From positions 1-39,047 of IMG/VR virus record IMGVR_UViG_3300026142_000011: 39,047 nucleotides of DNA; one strand, 5' to 3'. The stretch is from a virus. Positions 6,201-15,507 of the stretch are shown piece by piece. Under the pieces are notes generated by a model. The model made no database searches. It saw only the letters and a program-made list of their open reading frames with translations, and was not told where the DNA came from. The position numbers and the translations under genes are program-made. How positions within the stretch are numbered: the stretch's first letter is position 1; each line of letters begins with the position of its first letter.

Positions 6201-7607
6201 TTAAAGGGTTATGGATTGAACGCCTGTAGTAGTACTCGCTCCGGTTGCTTTTCTCGCCGTTAATACCTGTTGCATAAAATTCTTAATTTTCAGAGAACCG
6301 GCTGGATTGGGATGCAAGTTATCTGAAGTGTCCGTTGCAGGCGTAATCACCCCGTCCGTCAGCCAGTGGCCGGTAGTGATAGCAGAGATACCATCGACCG
6401 CGCTGTTATACGCTGTTCTCGTGGCATTATGGGAACCACTGTCGTCATTACGATTTACCGTGCCAAATTGGTAGACAGCTATGGAAGGCCACTTCGTGAA
6501 GAACTGACCGATCAAGGTACGGTAGTTTGAGGCGTAAGTACTTTGGCCAATGGCGTCGTGAATATCATTGGCTCCGTGCATCAGGATGCAAACGGTAGGA
6601 TTTGCGGTGATCGAACCGACATCAGCATTGAACCGAGTAACCGCGCTGTTAGCCTGCCCCACCGTCACAAAGGAACCACCAATTCCTCGATTGAACGGCT
6701 GCCAGTTATTCGCTTGGCATAAGCGGTAAAACCAGGAATCAAACGAAGTGCCAGCGCCAGAAGTAGCGATGACGTTCGCAGCAGTGATGCTGTCGCCGAT
6801 TGAAACCGCGCTGGTGGTATAGGGAGTAGGAGCGCTACCGGAAGCCACACCTCCCACTAAGCACACTGACCAGAATTCCGGATAATCACCGATGTATCCC
6901 CAACCGACGGCAAAATCGTGGTTAGAAGCGTCCGTGCTGATGCCGGAGGCGACAGTATACCACTTGAAAACGTTCGTGTTTCCACCACCGCCAATGACAG
7001 CGCCGCTACCGGAAGTAGCAGGAAGGCCGTCTTTGAGCATTACTATGCGGGAAGAGTTGGCTCCTCCAACCCCATAGATCTTCATTCCCGTAGTCGCCCC
7101 GGTCCCGTGCATACGAACCATTTGATCAGGCCAAGCGCCGATATACCCGTATCCGTCGGACGTGGCGGCAACACTACTGTTGGCGGTGAAGTTGGTGTCA
7201 CCTTTGTAGTACATCTGGCCCCAACCGGGAGGCTGGGAAATCGTTGCACTTGTTGTCCCTAGTACGAGCATTGCGCTGGAGTCGAATAAAAGGATTCCCG
7301 AGGCGGTGTTCCACGTCATCGTGAGAACGCAACCGGAAGTAATCCCAGTCAGTGGCCATACGGCCCACGTATTGTTACCGACCAAGGTCTGGTTCGCTCC
7401 GCCGTCAATGTTGTAATTGACGGTCAGACCGGTTGCGATATACGCGGTGAGCGAGGCCGAAGTGTCGTTTATCTGGACGGTAAAGCCCTGGGTGTTCGCC
7501 CCTGTAGGCCCTTGGGGATTGATCGTAAGATGGCCGGCATTCGTCCCGGTCGTCCACGGCGTATACATCACGAACTTAGTACGGTCAAAAGCAATATTCT
7601 GGCTCAT
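6201..7607 (-). CDS. Tailspike-like protein with SGNH/GDSL esterase domain
   Basis: 468 aa. Residues 1-~255 are beta-rich and repetitive, as in fibre stalks. Residues ~265-450 form an SGNH hydrolase with all four blocks: GDSI (Ser273), RGIGG (Gly at 310-311), GANDI (Asn347) and DNLHPN (Asp429, His432). Such domains remove acetyl groups from surface or capsule polysaccharides, so the protein probably edits host glycan during adsorption. Overlaps the upstream fibre gene by one base. Confidence 0.88.
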   Translation of the reverse strand: MSQNIAFDRTKFVMYTPWTTGTNAGHLTINPQGPTGANTQGFTVQINDTSASLTAYIATGLTVNYNIDGGANQTLVGNNTWAVWPLTGITSGCVLTMTWNTASGILLFDSSAMLVLGTTSATISQPPGWGQMYYKGDTNFTANSSVAATSDGYGYIGAWPDQMVRMHGTGATTGMKIYGVGGANSSRIVMLKDGLPATSGSGAVIGGGGNTNVFKWYTVASGISTDASNHDFAVGWGYIGDYPEFWSVCLVGGVASGSAPTPYTTSAVSIGDSITAANVIATSGAGTSFDSWFYRLCQANNWQPFNRGIGGSFVTVGQANSAVTRFNADVGSITANPTVCILMHGANDIHDAIGQSTYASNYRTLIGQFFTKWPSIAVYQFGTVNRNDDSGSHNATRTAYNSAVDGISAITTGHWLTDGVITPATDTSDNLHPNPAGSLKIKNFMQQVLTARKATGASTTTGVQSITL

Positions 7608-8170
7608 TACACGACGGTTATGTTGCCGACGGCGGAGCGCACCACCCAGGTGGTGTTCGTGACGATGCAGACCACCTCTAGGCAGTCATAGCGGTTGACC
7701 GAAGCCAACGAACCACCGGTACCGGTCGTCGTAACGGCGGTATTGAAGTTGACGAGCTGGCTCGCGTTCTGGGCGAGCAGCCAACCGCCGGCTCCGGAAC
7801 CGACAATGGCGACTACTTGGCCGACAGTCGCGGTAGAAGGAAGGGTGATTGTGCAAAGGGAGGCGTTGTTGGCAATGTAGCCACTATCTACTGCCGCTGC
7901 CTGAGTAGTTCCGGTAACGTTAGTAAACGCTAAACCTGTCGGTGCTGCCCAAGAACTTGTTCCAGTGCCCGTTCCGGTAAGAACCGTTCCTGCAGTCGGA
8001 GTTGAAGACCCTGTCCCAATCTTGGTTTGCGCTGCTTTAATCTCTTCTTCCTGCTTTCCTTCGACGGCAGTATGAGTAATCGCCGAGGAACCAAGCGCAG
8101 TAGCTGCGTATGCTGAAATATCAGTATTAGTATGAAGCGCTGAAGGATAATCGGCGGCGGGATTTGCCAT
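7607..8170 (-). CDS. Tail fibre-like protein
   Basis: 187 aa of low-complexity Ser/Thr/Ala/Gly sequence. The N-terminus (MANPAADYPSALHTNTD) is of the kind seen in virion attachment domains of short fibres. The C-terminal half is beta-rich, with TLPSTATVGQVVAIVGSG and a closing VVRSAVGNITVV. Likely a structural subunit that attaches or extends the SGNH tailspike encoded directly downstream. Confidence 0.7.
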   Translation of the reverse strand: MANPAADYPSALHTNTDISAYAATALGSSAITHTAVEGKQEEEIKAAQTKIGTGSSTPTAGTVLTGTGTGTSSWAAPTGLAFTNVTGTTQAAAVDSGYIANNASLCTITLPSTATVGQVVAIVGSGAGGWLLAQNASQLVNFNTAVTTTGTGGSLASVNRYDCLEVVCIVTNTTWVVRSAVGNITVV

Positions 8171-8179
8171 AATTATAGA

Positions 8180-8644
8180 TTAGGTCTGGTTCCAAATAGT
8201 CGTCGTATCATTCCATAAAGCTGACAGATCATTCCATAAACTGCCACCTCCGCTGGCGACTACCGTCACAGGATAGGGAGCACCCACAAGTACAGCTTTA
8301 TTAAGAGCCTTTTTAATACTTTCTACAACAGATTCAGCTTGTTCTTGGGCAGGAGTCTCATTTGACTCATTCTCATGTTCTAAGGCCTCGAGAGCTTTGA
8401 GGTGATTTTCAGTAGAGATTTGGACCACCAATTTAGACCAGGGTTTTTCTCCCTGGGCTGGAGAACCAATGCGGTGAGAGAGACTAACCAGTACCTGCAT
8501 ACACGCATCAGAACTACCGTGGTTACTCTTCTCGCGGGCATACTCCCACATCAAGGCGAACTGCCGATACACGCTAGCATTCCCATCTTTTATATGGAAA
8601 TAGTCGCAAAGAGGCTTGTAGCGTTTGTAAAGAGGTGAATCCAT
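8180..8644 (-). CDS. Hypothetical protein with C-terminal Trp-Asn repeats
   Basis: 154 aa. An alpha-helical N-terminal region (MDSPLYKRYKPLCDYFHIKD) is followed by an acidic Glu/Gln linker. After a GGGS stretch the C-terminus has three repeats of about seven residues: LWNDLSA, LWNDTTT, IWNQT. Short Trp repeats at a virion protein end could be an interaction tag for the neighbouring fibre proteins (inference). No family recognised. Confidence 0.65.
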   Translation of the reverse strand: MDSPLYKRYKPLCDYFHIKDGNASVYRQFALMWEYAREKSNHGSSDACMQVLVSLSHRIGSPAQGEKPWSKLVVQISTENHLKALEALEHENESNETPAQEQAESVVESIKKALNKAVLVGAPYPVTVVASGGGSLWNDLSALWNDTTTIWNQT

Positions 8645-8648
8645 ACTA

Positions 8649-8909
8649 CTATCGTATATCAGTTAGCTTGCCTTCTACAATATCGTGAACCTTGGGATCA
8701 ACCTGAAGCCCATGCCCACACGAGCAAATCACTTCTTGCAGTCCGGACACAGTGCCATTTCCCCACATATAGAAGTGACGATGACCCTCACTCTCGTGAA
8801 TGGCTTGAGTAATCAATCCTTCTTCTTTAGGCAAGTTTCCCTGAAGGTCGTCTGACGGTTCCCCTTGGCTTTGCGAAGGTGACGGGTTTGACGTGAGGTT
8901 GTCGGACAT
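8649..8909 (-). CDS. Hypothetical 86-aa protein with a Cys/His cluster
   Basis: Its first 83 bases overlap the 3' end of the 1570-aa gene in another frame. The N-terminus is Ser/Pro/Gln-rich. The second half has HESEGHRHFYMWGNG and ICSCGHGL, which may bind a metal. The only internal Met is in the middle of this motif, so the overlap appears genuine. No family recognised. Confidence 0.6.
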   Translation of the reverse strand: MSDNLTSNPSPSQSQGEPSDDLQGNLPKEEGLITQAIHESEGHRHFYMWGNGTVSGLQEVICSCGHGLQVDPKVHDIVEGKLTDIR

Positions 8910-11900
8910 GAGATTTGGAACTACTTAATTTAATCCTTGGTGCTTTCACTTTAGCACCTTTCGATTTAGGACGAGAAACAGAAGAGAGTGTCCTCCTAGC
9001 TGCCCGCTTAAGGGAAGAGGTTTGTAGGGCTTGAGAAGTAGAACTTCCTCCAGTAGATCCTGTACCACCCAGGTTAAGAACGGGCGTAGAAGAAGTAGCC
9101 CCGAGAGGGCTTGCGATATAGCCTGGAGCGTAGCGAGTAGGAGCAACGTTCTCAGCAGTTCCAAGTAAGTTAGCTTGTTTGGCGCTGTTGTACTGATTAA
9201 GTTTGGCGTAGTAGGCGTCAAGTGCTTGGCCTTGGGGCGTCTGATAGGCTTGAGCACGGGCAGAGGACGTAGGAAGGGAGCGAATATAATCAGCGTATTG
9301 AGACAGTTCAGCGGGCATTTCAGGGTAGGGGCCAGCGGCGTTCTGCGTGCCTGCAGAAGCAGGAATAGGATGGGCTTTGTAATAAGCAGATTCCTGAGCC
9401 TGGAAGGGACGATACCAGGACTGCGCTTTAATAGAAGCTGCGACAGGATCTCCTGTTGCCTGCACCCCACTTAAAGTACGTAGGTACAAGACTTGCCTTG
9501 CGTAAGAGTCAGGTAGGTCATACAAAGGATCATAATTCCCCGCTCCTTGTAACCGTTGAACCGCTCGTGTCCCTTCAAATAAGGGGAAGTTGTGAAGGTA
9601 GATGCTAGAGTTGGCAGCAGTACTGGAAGAATTAGGGTCAAGAGGATCTTTAGAAGTGGTTCCTGTTGCGGCACGAGCTTGCAGCGCTTTCTTGAGATCA
9701 TCTCCGCTAAGCTTCCAAATATTATCTTGAGGAACCCATACATTATTCGGATCTCCAGGAGTCTCCGACCCAGGAGCTACCCCATGGGTATCCTTAATAG
9801 CAACGTAACTTTGGCCATTAAGATTAACCGCTGTTCCATTCTGATAGGTAGCCCCAGCCCTGTAGTCTCCAACCGGCTGTACGTAACTTTGCTTTCTTAT
9901 TTCCTGAACGATAGGAATAGCAGAAGGGTGAGCAGAAAGTTGGGCTGCAAGAGCTGCCGAGTTCGTAACGCTCCCGCCCACTTGAGTACCATCAGGATTC
10001 TTCATAGTAGTCATCGCCAAATCCAAAATTGCCTGGTCACCTTGATTGGTAACCATTGATTGAATACGTTTTTGAGCGGCCTGATCTTGAGCGCCTCCTG
10101 CCGCAGAAACGAAGCGGTTAGCAATCTGCGTAGGAATGTCTTGGCCGCCGACCACTCCGCTTACATTATTTCCGGTACTCTTGAGTAGTTGATCTGATGC
10201 GTTCACTAGTTGACGACCAACTCCTCCTGCCGCAGTACCAATATCATTCTCAATAACAAGAGGGGAGACACCAAGGACCGATCCTATTCTTCGAGACGTT
10301 TCAGACGTAGATTTTCTTACCTGCTGATTAGCAGGAAGATTGCGCATTCCTTGCGGGACTATTTGATTACCGGTGTAGAGGTTAGTATTCGTCAGGTTCT
10401 CTACTTGGGGTTTAATCGCCTGAGGAATGAGCTGACCTGCTAACTGACGTGGATCAGAGCTAAGAGAAGTTCCTGCCGAGAAAAGATTCGCCGCGATCTC
10501 AGAAAACTTTTGAGGATCTTCCCCGTGTGCTGTTTCTACTCCTCGACGAACAATGTTCATAAGACTTGCAGCTTCCTGAGAAACTGGAATCTTTATAGCG
10601 TTCCACCGATTGGTATTTGGATCTTTAACAGGATTTGGCGGAATGATAATAATGTTTCCCTGCTTCTCGTATTCGGGAATGTCGTCGTAAGCCTGCTTTC
10701 GAGCTGGATCGGAGAGATTCCACGCCGTAGAAGCAGCCATGGGGAAGAAAGCGACGACAGCCAATTTGGCACCGGTCTGAACAGGGCGCTGGTAAATGCT
10801 TCGCACAAGGGTACGAGATCCCTGAATACCCGCATTAAGGTAGGGAAGTACTGAATTGAGTACTTTTCCGTAATTTCCACCTCGCGAGAAGTTGGTGGTA
10901 TTATTCTGAGCGGCATTTGCAGCAATGAGAGCAGCATCTTGAGGAGTACGGCCTTCCCTAATCAAGGCATCATAGGTGCCTTTATATTGCTGGATACGCG
11001 TTATTTCTTCTGACCTACCTACAATATCCTCAGCTGCCCGTAACAGTTCTTCAGGATGGGTAATGGTATAAGCAATCTTGGTGCCAATATTTCGTTGAGC
11101 CCTAATACGTCCAACGGTCAACTTAGGAGTTTCGCGGGCGATATCAAAGGAAGTACCCCCAGCAGCATTACGAACTACTTCCTGATAGAGATCATCATGG
11201 CCAACTGCTGCAAAGAATGATTTTAAGAAAACGGCTGGATTGAGGAGCGAGGTTTGTGCAGCTCTATCTGAGTTAATAAAGGCGGTTGCCTGGTCTTTTG
11301 CGACGTTTGAAAGAGTAAATGGTAAGTTGATACCCGTTGCTCCCAGCTTCAAAACACGAGTCGGATACGAGAGGATCTTACCAACAAGTCCTAATTGCTG
11401 TTGGTCAAGGCTTTTAGCGGCCGCCGCGATCTCAGGATCAGTGGCATACCTCATTAATTTTCCTTCACGAAGAGCAGTAAATGTTGAGTTGGCAGGTACT
11501 TCACCGTCTCTAACCTCTCGAATATTAAAGGGATTACCAGGAAGATCCTTATACGAGGCAAGGATCTGAGCTGACTTATTGCGTTCTCCTTGGCTCATCA
11601 TGGCATCAGTGTTCTTTAGAAGAGATCCCAAAGGACTTTCTATCTGGCGTCCTGATCCCTCAATACGCTGAACTAACGTCTGTTTAGAAAGGGAGGCCAT
11701 GCCCTTGCCACCAGTCTGACCTGGATTCATGAGTTCTTGCTCAGCTTCAGAGAAGATGCGATTTACCGGCACATAATTGGGATATTTATTCTTGAGAAAC
11801 GCTGCTGTGTCATCAGAGATAAGACCGCTCTGAACGGCATAATCAAGCATCTTTTGAGTATAGGCAGTGATCGCCTGAGCGGCCTCCTGATACTGAGGAG

Positions 11901-13539
11901 ACAGACTCTGCACTAGTTGAGCGTCTTGAGAAGTGTTACGACCGGTAGCTATACCATTCTTTTCGAGATCTGCCGCGTGACGAGCGATAAGATATTGATC
12001 AAGACTTGCCGTATCGGGAACCGATTTTATTACTGCAGTTAATCCATTATCGTTGGCGAATTGACCTGCAAGGGTACCTGACCTGAGGGCACGGTCTAAT
12101 TGGTAGGTAATATTGTTAGAAGGAGTAACCTGATAGCCACCCTGCTTCTGGGCATTACCAAGACGATCTTCAATGGGGGAAAGACTATCCACCAGGTCTG
12201 CTTTTGCTCCGGCCAGAGATTGCCGTACCTTTCCAAATACTGATGATTCTCCCCTAGCCTCCTGCTGAGCGTTTTCCATATCGTTTACGTATTGGCGAGC
12301 ATCAAAAGAAGGCTTTTGCTCAAAAGGATTGGGGATACTAGGCTTACTTCTAAACTGTGCACCTTGAAGGTTGTATTGCTTCTCTTCAGCTGGCTGTGCT
12401 TGGAGGCCTTTGTACTGATCGTAGTTCGGTTCAGAAAGGAGAGGAGCTTGGGCAGCACTCTTTACCTTAGCCACTAAGGCTGGGTTATCACTATCCCAGG
12501 AGAGAATCTGACGGGTCTTTGGATCGATGTGAATAGTGACTTTGCCTTGGTCAGTCTCCCCTGCCCGCGTAATCACGTCATTAGGAACTTTCCCTTGAAT
12601 AAGAGCTTGTTCCGCTTGAGCGGGACCTAGGTTAATTTCAGCCGTATCAATAGGTTTGGTAAGTGGTTGGCCATTCTGGAAGACTGCCGATTTACCCGCC
12701 AGTACCGGTTCTTCAGGAAGAGGAGCACGGAAGAGATCAGCGGCTTGTCGGTATCCTTTCTGGTTAACCAGCGTTTTAGTGAAGGTCTTAGCAGCTTGAG
12801 CAGCCTGTTCACCCGTAGGCGTAAGACCTTTATCGAAGAAGGTAGGATTACCATTATGGGTAAGACCGAGTGTTTGACCAGCCGCTTGACCCACTGTCTT
12901 CAGGTTACTCGCAAATCCTGCATCCTTGCCAAGATTTCCAAGCGTCTTAAACCCTCCTGCAATACCCTCAGGATTGATCGCAGCAGCATTGGCAGCCAGA
13001 TCAATGGCGCCTGCTGCATACGGGTTAGTTACCCCGAGTCCTTGAGATAGTTGCAGACTATTAGCGAAATTCTGACCAGGAGTCGACTGTACACCACGCA
13101 GCGCTTGAGCAGTTCCTGCCCCTTGGCTAATCGCTGCATTGGCAGCAACACCAAGAGGGGTGATGTTGAAAGCGCCTCGTCCTACGTTTGCTACACCTCC
13201 GAGAGCGGTACCTACAGTCGGGTTGACTTGGTAGTTAGCGATACCTTCCGTAATCGGGTTCAGTACTTGCTGCTGACCGTAGTTTTGTAAGGAGTTTAAG
13301 AGAGGGCTTTGGCGGATGCGGGCGGCTGAATTATCAATACCTTGACCTACAACACCAGTTCCCATGGGATTAACCTGGTTTCCAAGATAGGAAAGGGCAG
13401 ACCTGCCAGCATTAGAGAGGGAGTTACCAACATTTCTAGCATCACCTAAAAGAGCGTTCTTGGCAGCGGTGGCTGAAGAACCGAGTGCTTGCTCACCTGG
13501 CTGGATGACGTGCTGTTGAAGCCAGTCTAAAGCCCCCAT
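8827..13539 (-). CDS. Large polyvalent internal/ejection protein (LPD38-like)
   Basis: 1570 aa, the largest gene. Residues 1-220 are Gly/Ala/Asn-rich and probably flexible. Around residues 720-1000 the sequence (GINLPFTLSNVAKDQATAF, later LPYLNAGIQGSRTLVRSIYQ) matches what I know as large polyvalent protein-associated domain 38, found in proteins carried into the host with phage DNA. Near residues 1225-1270 a segment with GDYRAGATYQNG and a closing VWVP resembles a CBM5/12-like carbohydrate-binding module. The last ~65 residues are strongly basic. Downstream of a 418-aa Gln/Asn-rich protein, it fits a podovirus ejection protein that may bind DNA and cell wall. Confidence 0.82.
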   Translation of the reverse strand: MGALDWLQQHVIQPGEQALGSSATAAKNALLGDARNVGNSLSNAGRSALSYLGNQVNPMGTGVVGQGIDNSAARIRQSPLLNSLQNYGQQQVLNPITEGIANYQVNPTVGTALGGVANVGRGAFNITPLGVAANAAISQGAGTAQALRGVQSTPGQNFANSLQLSQGLGVTNPYAAGAIDLAANAAAINPEGIAGGFKTLGNLGKDAGFASNLKTVGQAAGQTLGLTHNGNPTFFDKGLTPTGEQAAQAAKTFTKTLVNQKGYRQAADLFRAPLPEEPVLAGKSAVFQNGQPLTKPIDTAEINLGPAQAEQALIQGKVPNDVITRAGETDQGKVTIHIDPKTRQILSWDSDNPALVAKVKSAAQAPLLSEPNYDQYKGLQAQPAEEKQYNLQGAQFRSKPSIPNPFEQKPSFDARQYVNDMENAQQEARGESSVFGKVRQSLAGAKADLVDSLSPIEDRLGNAQKQGGYQVTPSNNITYQLDRALRSGTLAGQFANDNGLTAVIKSVPDTASLDQYLIARHAADLEKNGIATGRNTSQDAQLVQSLSPQYQEAAQAITAYTQKMLDYAVQSGLISDDTAAFLKNKYPNYVPVNRIFSEAEQELMNPGQTGGKGMASLSKQTLVQRIEGSGRQIESPLGSLLKNTDAMMSQGERNKSAQILASYKDLPGNPFNIREVRDGEVPANSTFTALREGKLMRYATDPEIAAAAKSLDQQQLGLVGKILSYPTRVLKLGATGINLPFTLSNVAKDQATAFINSDRAAQTSLLNPAVFLKSFFAAVGHDDLYQEVVRNAAGGTSFDIARETPKLTVGRIRAQRNIGTKIAYTITHPEELLRAAEDIVGRSEEITRIQQYKGTYDALIREGRTPQDAALIAANAAQNNTTNFSRGGNYGKVLNSVLPYLNAGIQGSRTLVRSIYQRPVQTGAKLAVVAFFPMAASTAWNLSDPARKQAYDDIPEYEKQGNIIIIPPNPVKDPNTNRWNAIKIPVSQEAASLMNIVRRGVETAHGEDPQKFSEIAANLFSAGTSLSSDPRQLAGQLIPQAIKPQVENLTNTNLYTGNQIVPQGMRNLPANQQVRKSTSETSRRIGSVLGVSPLVIENDIGTAAGGVGRQLVNASDQLLKSTGNNVSGVVGGQDIPTQIANRFVSAAGGAQDQAAQKRIQSMVTNQGDQAILDLAMTTMKNPDGTQVGGSVTNSAALAAQLSAHPSAIPIVQEIRKQSYVQPVGDYRAGATYQNGTAVNLNGQSYVAIKDTHGVAPGSETPGDPNNVWVPQDNIWKLSGDDLKKALQARAATGTTSKDPLDPNSSSTAANSSIYLHNFPLFEGTRAVQRLQGAGNYDPLYDLPDSYARQVLYLRTLSGVQATGDPVAASIKAQSWYRPFQAQESAYYKAHPIPASAGTQNAAGPYPEMPAELSQYADYIRSLPTSSARAQAYQTPQGQALDAYYAKLNQYNSAKQANLLGTAENVAPTRYAPGYIASPLGATSSTPVLNLGGTGSTGGSSTSQALQTSSLKRAARRTLSSVSRPKSKGAKVKAPRIKLSSSKSHVRQPHVKPVTFAKPRGTVRRPSGKLA

Positions 13540-13548
13540 AAGAATAGA

Positions 13549-14805
13549 TTAGCTTCCGGTAGCCGTTGCAGGGGACTTCGCAAACGCATTAAGATAGTTG
13601 TTTTGAGTAGCATTCGGGTTATAGCCAAGAAGTCCTGAGAACGGATTACCTGATCCAGTCCACGTAGCAGGGGAAGAGGGTTGGGCTTGCGGGCTTTTCG
13701 CTAACTGTGAGGCACTGGTATAGGGAGTGAACTGAGAAATGTCAGTCTGGGGAACAGAATACGGATTGCCACCAGGAGTACCGTAGGGGGTATAACCACC
13801 ATACTGACCAGGAGCACTGTAGTTATAGGAAACAGGGTTGTAGTCAGGTTGCTGAGCTCCTGAGTAGGCATTCAGGTTCTGAAGGTTAGAAGCGATTTGG
13901 TCAGCTCCTCCTTGATACGCCACATTAGCCGCCTGAGTACCGTTCTGGAGCGCTTGGTTCTGACTGGTCGTAAACAAATTATAGTTGTTGTTCTCAGCCG
14001 CAATCATCTTACCGATCGCTGAGTTCGGGTCGATCTGACCATTTGAAAGATACCCACTTCCTACGTTCGCAGCTTCTGACTGGTGAAGTTGGGTGAGTCC
14101 TTTATTGTACTGGTCAGTTCCATACTGCTGTGAGGTCGCCTGAGAGCTTTGAAAGGCATTAGGGGAGAGACCAGCGAAACGCTGTTGGTTGTTAACTTGA
14201 CCCAAATCATACCCCTGTCCCAAATCAACAATGTTATTAGCAAGGCTCCGGCCAAAATCAGCTGCGTTCTGGTTATACGTGCCAAGCGCCTGCGCATCCT
14301 GAAGCTGAGCCTGAGTGAGGCCATTCTGAATTCCTTGCGTAAGTTGGCGAATCTGGGAATCACGAGCACTTCCTAAGTTAGAGAGTTGAGCCTGACGGAG
14401 TGCTTCTTGTTGGGCTGGATCGGAGAGATCATAGGTCTGGCCATTAACGGTCTGGTTGTGCAGGTAGTAGGAAGGAGCACTCGATCCGGTAGCGGCAGCG
14501 GTTTGTTGGACTTGGGGGACAGAAGGACCTTGAACTGGTCCAGTGGTGTTGGGTTGGGCATCTCCAAATACTCGAGTGGAAAGCTGCGGATTAGAAGCTA
14601 CCTGTTGCTGCTGAGAACCTGTTGGACTTAACCCATAAGGCGCAAAGGCATTAAAACTGTTTCCCCCATTTGCACCGCTTCCTTGGTCTATCAAAAAGTG
14701 AGAAATCCCAAGATTAGGCGTCTGGATTCCGTATGAATTTAAACCCTGAGCAACGTTCTGGACGCCATGCCCTAATTTGTTTTCTAGGGTATTAAATAAA
14801 TTCAT
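13549..14805 (-). CDS. Gln/Asn/Gly-rich internal virion protein
   Basis: 418 aa with low-complexity composition. The middle (residues ~120-300) is probably helical, with many Gln and Ala (SQIRQLTQGIQNGLTQAQLQ). The C-terminus is Pro/Tyr/Gly-rich (GQYGGYTPYGTPGG). Composition and position before the giant LPD38 protein fit an ejection or inner-core protein. First gene of a minus-strand transcription unit whose promoter region is shared with the divergent CAP gene. No specific family recognised. Confidence 0.7.
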   Translation of the reverse strand: MNLFNTLENKLGHGVQNVAQGLNSYGIQTPNLGISHFLIDQGSGANGGNSFNAFAPYGLSPTGSQQQQVASNPQLSTRVFGDAQPNTTGPVQGPSVPQVQQTAAATGSSAPSYYLHNQTVNGQTYDLSDPAQQEALRQAQLSNLGSARDSQIRQLTQGIQNGLTQAQLQDAQALGTYNQNAADFGRSLANNIVDLGQGYDLGQVNNQQRFAGLSPNAFQSSQATSQQYGTDQYNKGLTQLHQSEAANVGSGYLSNGQIDPNSAIGKMIAAENNNYNLFTTSQNQALQNGTQAANVAYQGGADQIASNLQNLNAYSGAQQPDYNPVSYNYSAPGQYGGYTPYGTPGGNPYSVPQTDISQFTPYTSASQLAKSPQAQPSSPATWTGSGNPFSGLLGYNPNATQNNYLNAFAKSPATATGS

Positions 14806-14924
14806 AGAAAGATGGTTACTGGAGTTCAGCAGGCCTATCTTCCTGTGTGTTTAGTCTATACCCAACCTTTACTAATGAGCAAGTTTCAGGTATAATTTAA
14901 GTATCTTATAGGTAGATAGGCCCT
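14806..14924. promoter_or_regulatory. Divergent promoter region with repeated AGATAGGCC leader motif
   Basis: Plus strand: TTTACT (14868-14873), 17-nt spacer, TATAAT (14891-14896), driving the CAP gene. Minus strand: TTGCTC, 16-nt spacer, TATAGA near 14855, a weaker promoter for the ejection genes. AGATAGGCC occurs at 14914-14922 on plus and, as its complement, at 14832-14840. Each divergent transcript therefore carries the same 9-mer in sense just after its start. Confidence 0.55.
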
Positions 14925-15455
14925 ATGAAAGTAACCCCCCGTGTGAAGAGTAATACGATCGCTTTGGCGGTCTTTTTTGTTGGTTTTATTATTGGATTTG
15001 GAGTGAGAGATGGACAAAAGCCAAAGGTGGTATACATCACCCCTCCACCTCCTGATGCGGCAGCATGTCAGTATCCGGATATATCTACGGATAGTATTAT
15101 GGTCGAGGTGAATGATTACCGGCTATCAAAAGGACTTCCTCAACTCATTGATGACCTTAACCTTAAACTCTACGCAGACCTCAGAGCTCAAGAATTAGCT
15201 GACACGAAAGATCTTACTCACACCAGTAAGTATGGTAACTTTGCTACCTGGTCAGAGAAAACAGGCCTCACCGCAAGCTCAAAATTCTCTCTTATTTATG
15301 AAGACATCGCATCAAACGAGATGAATCCCTGTAAAACCGTCCAAGACTTCTCTCAAAGCCCCTCACACAACGCCACGATCCTTGATCCCAACGCATACCT
15401 TATAGGAGTAGGACTGAAAGACGGCTATGTTGTTCTTGAGATCGGTAACAAATGA
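14925..15455 (+). CDS. Membrane-anchored CAP/SCP-domain protein (moron)
   Basis: 176 aa. An N-terminal basic stretch and a membrane segment at residues ~9-27 are followed by a proline-rich linker and a CAP fold from ~60. CAP landmarks: VNDYRLSKGLPQL, an aligned His in DLTHTS, the Glu motif YEDIAS and the His motif QSPSHNATILDPNAYLIGVG. Secreted CAP proteins are common in bacteria but rare in small phages. It is the only plus-strand gene of its kind inside the late region and has its own promoter, so it is probably an accessory gene expressed on its own, perhaps altering the host surface (inference). Confidence 0.85.
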   Translation: MKVTPRVKSNTIALAVFFVGFIIGFGVRDGQKPKVVYITPPPPDAAACQYPDISTDSIMVEVNDYRLSKGLPQLIDDLNLKLYADLRAQELADTKDLTHTSKYGNFATWSEKTGLTASSKFSLIYEDIASNEMNPCKTVQDFSQSPSHNATILDPNAYLIGVGLKDGYVVLEIGNK

Positions 15456-15507
15456 GCACACCCCCCCTTACTTCTCATAAATAGGGAAGCCTTAGATGGG
15501 TTATGTA

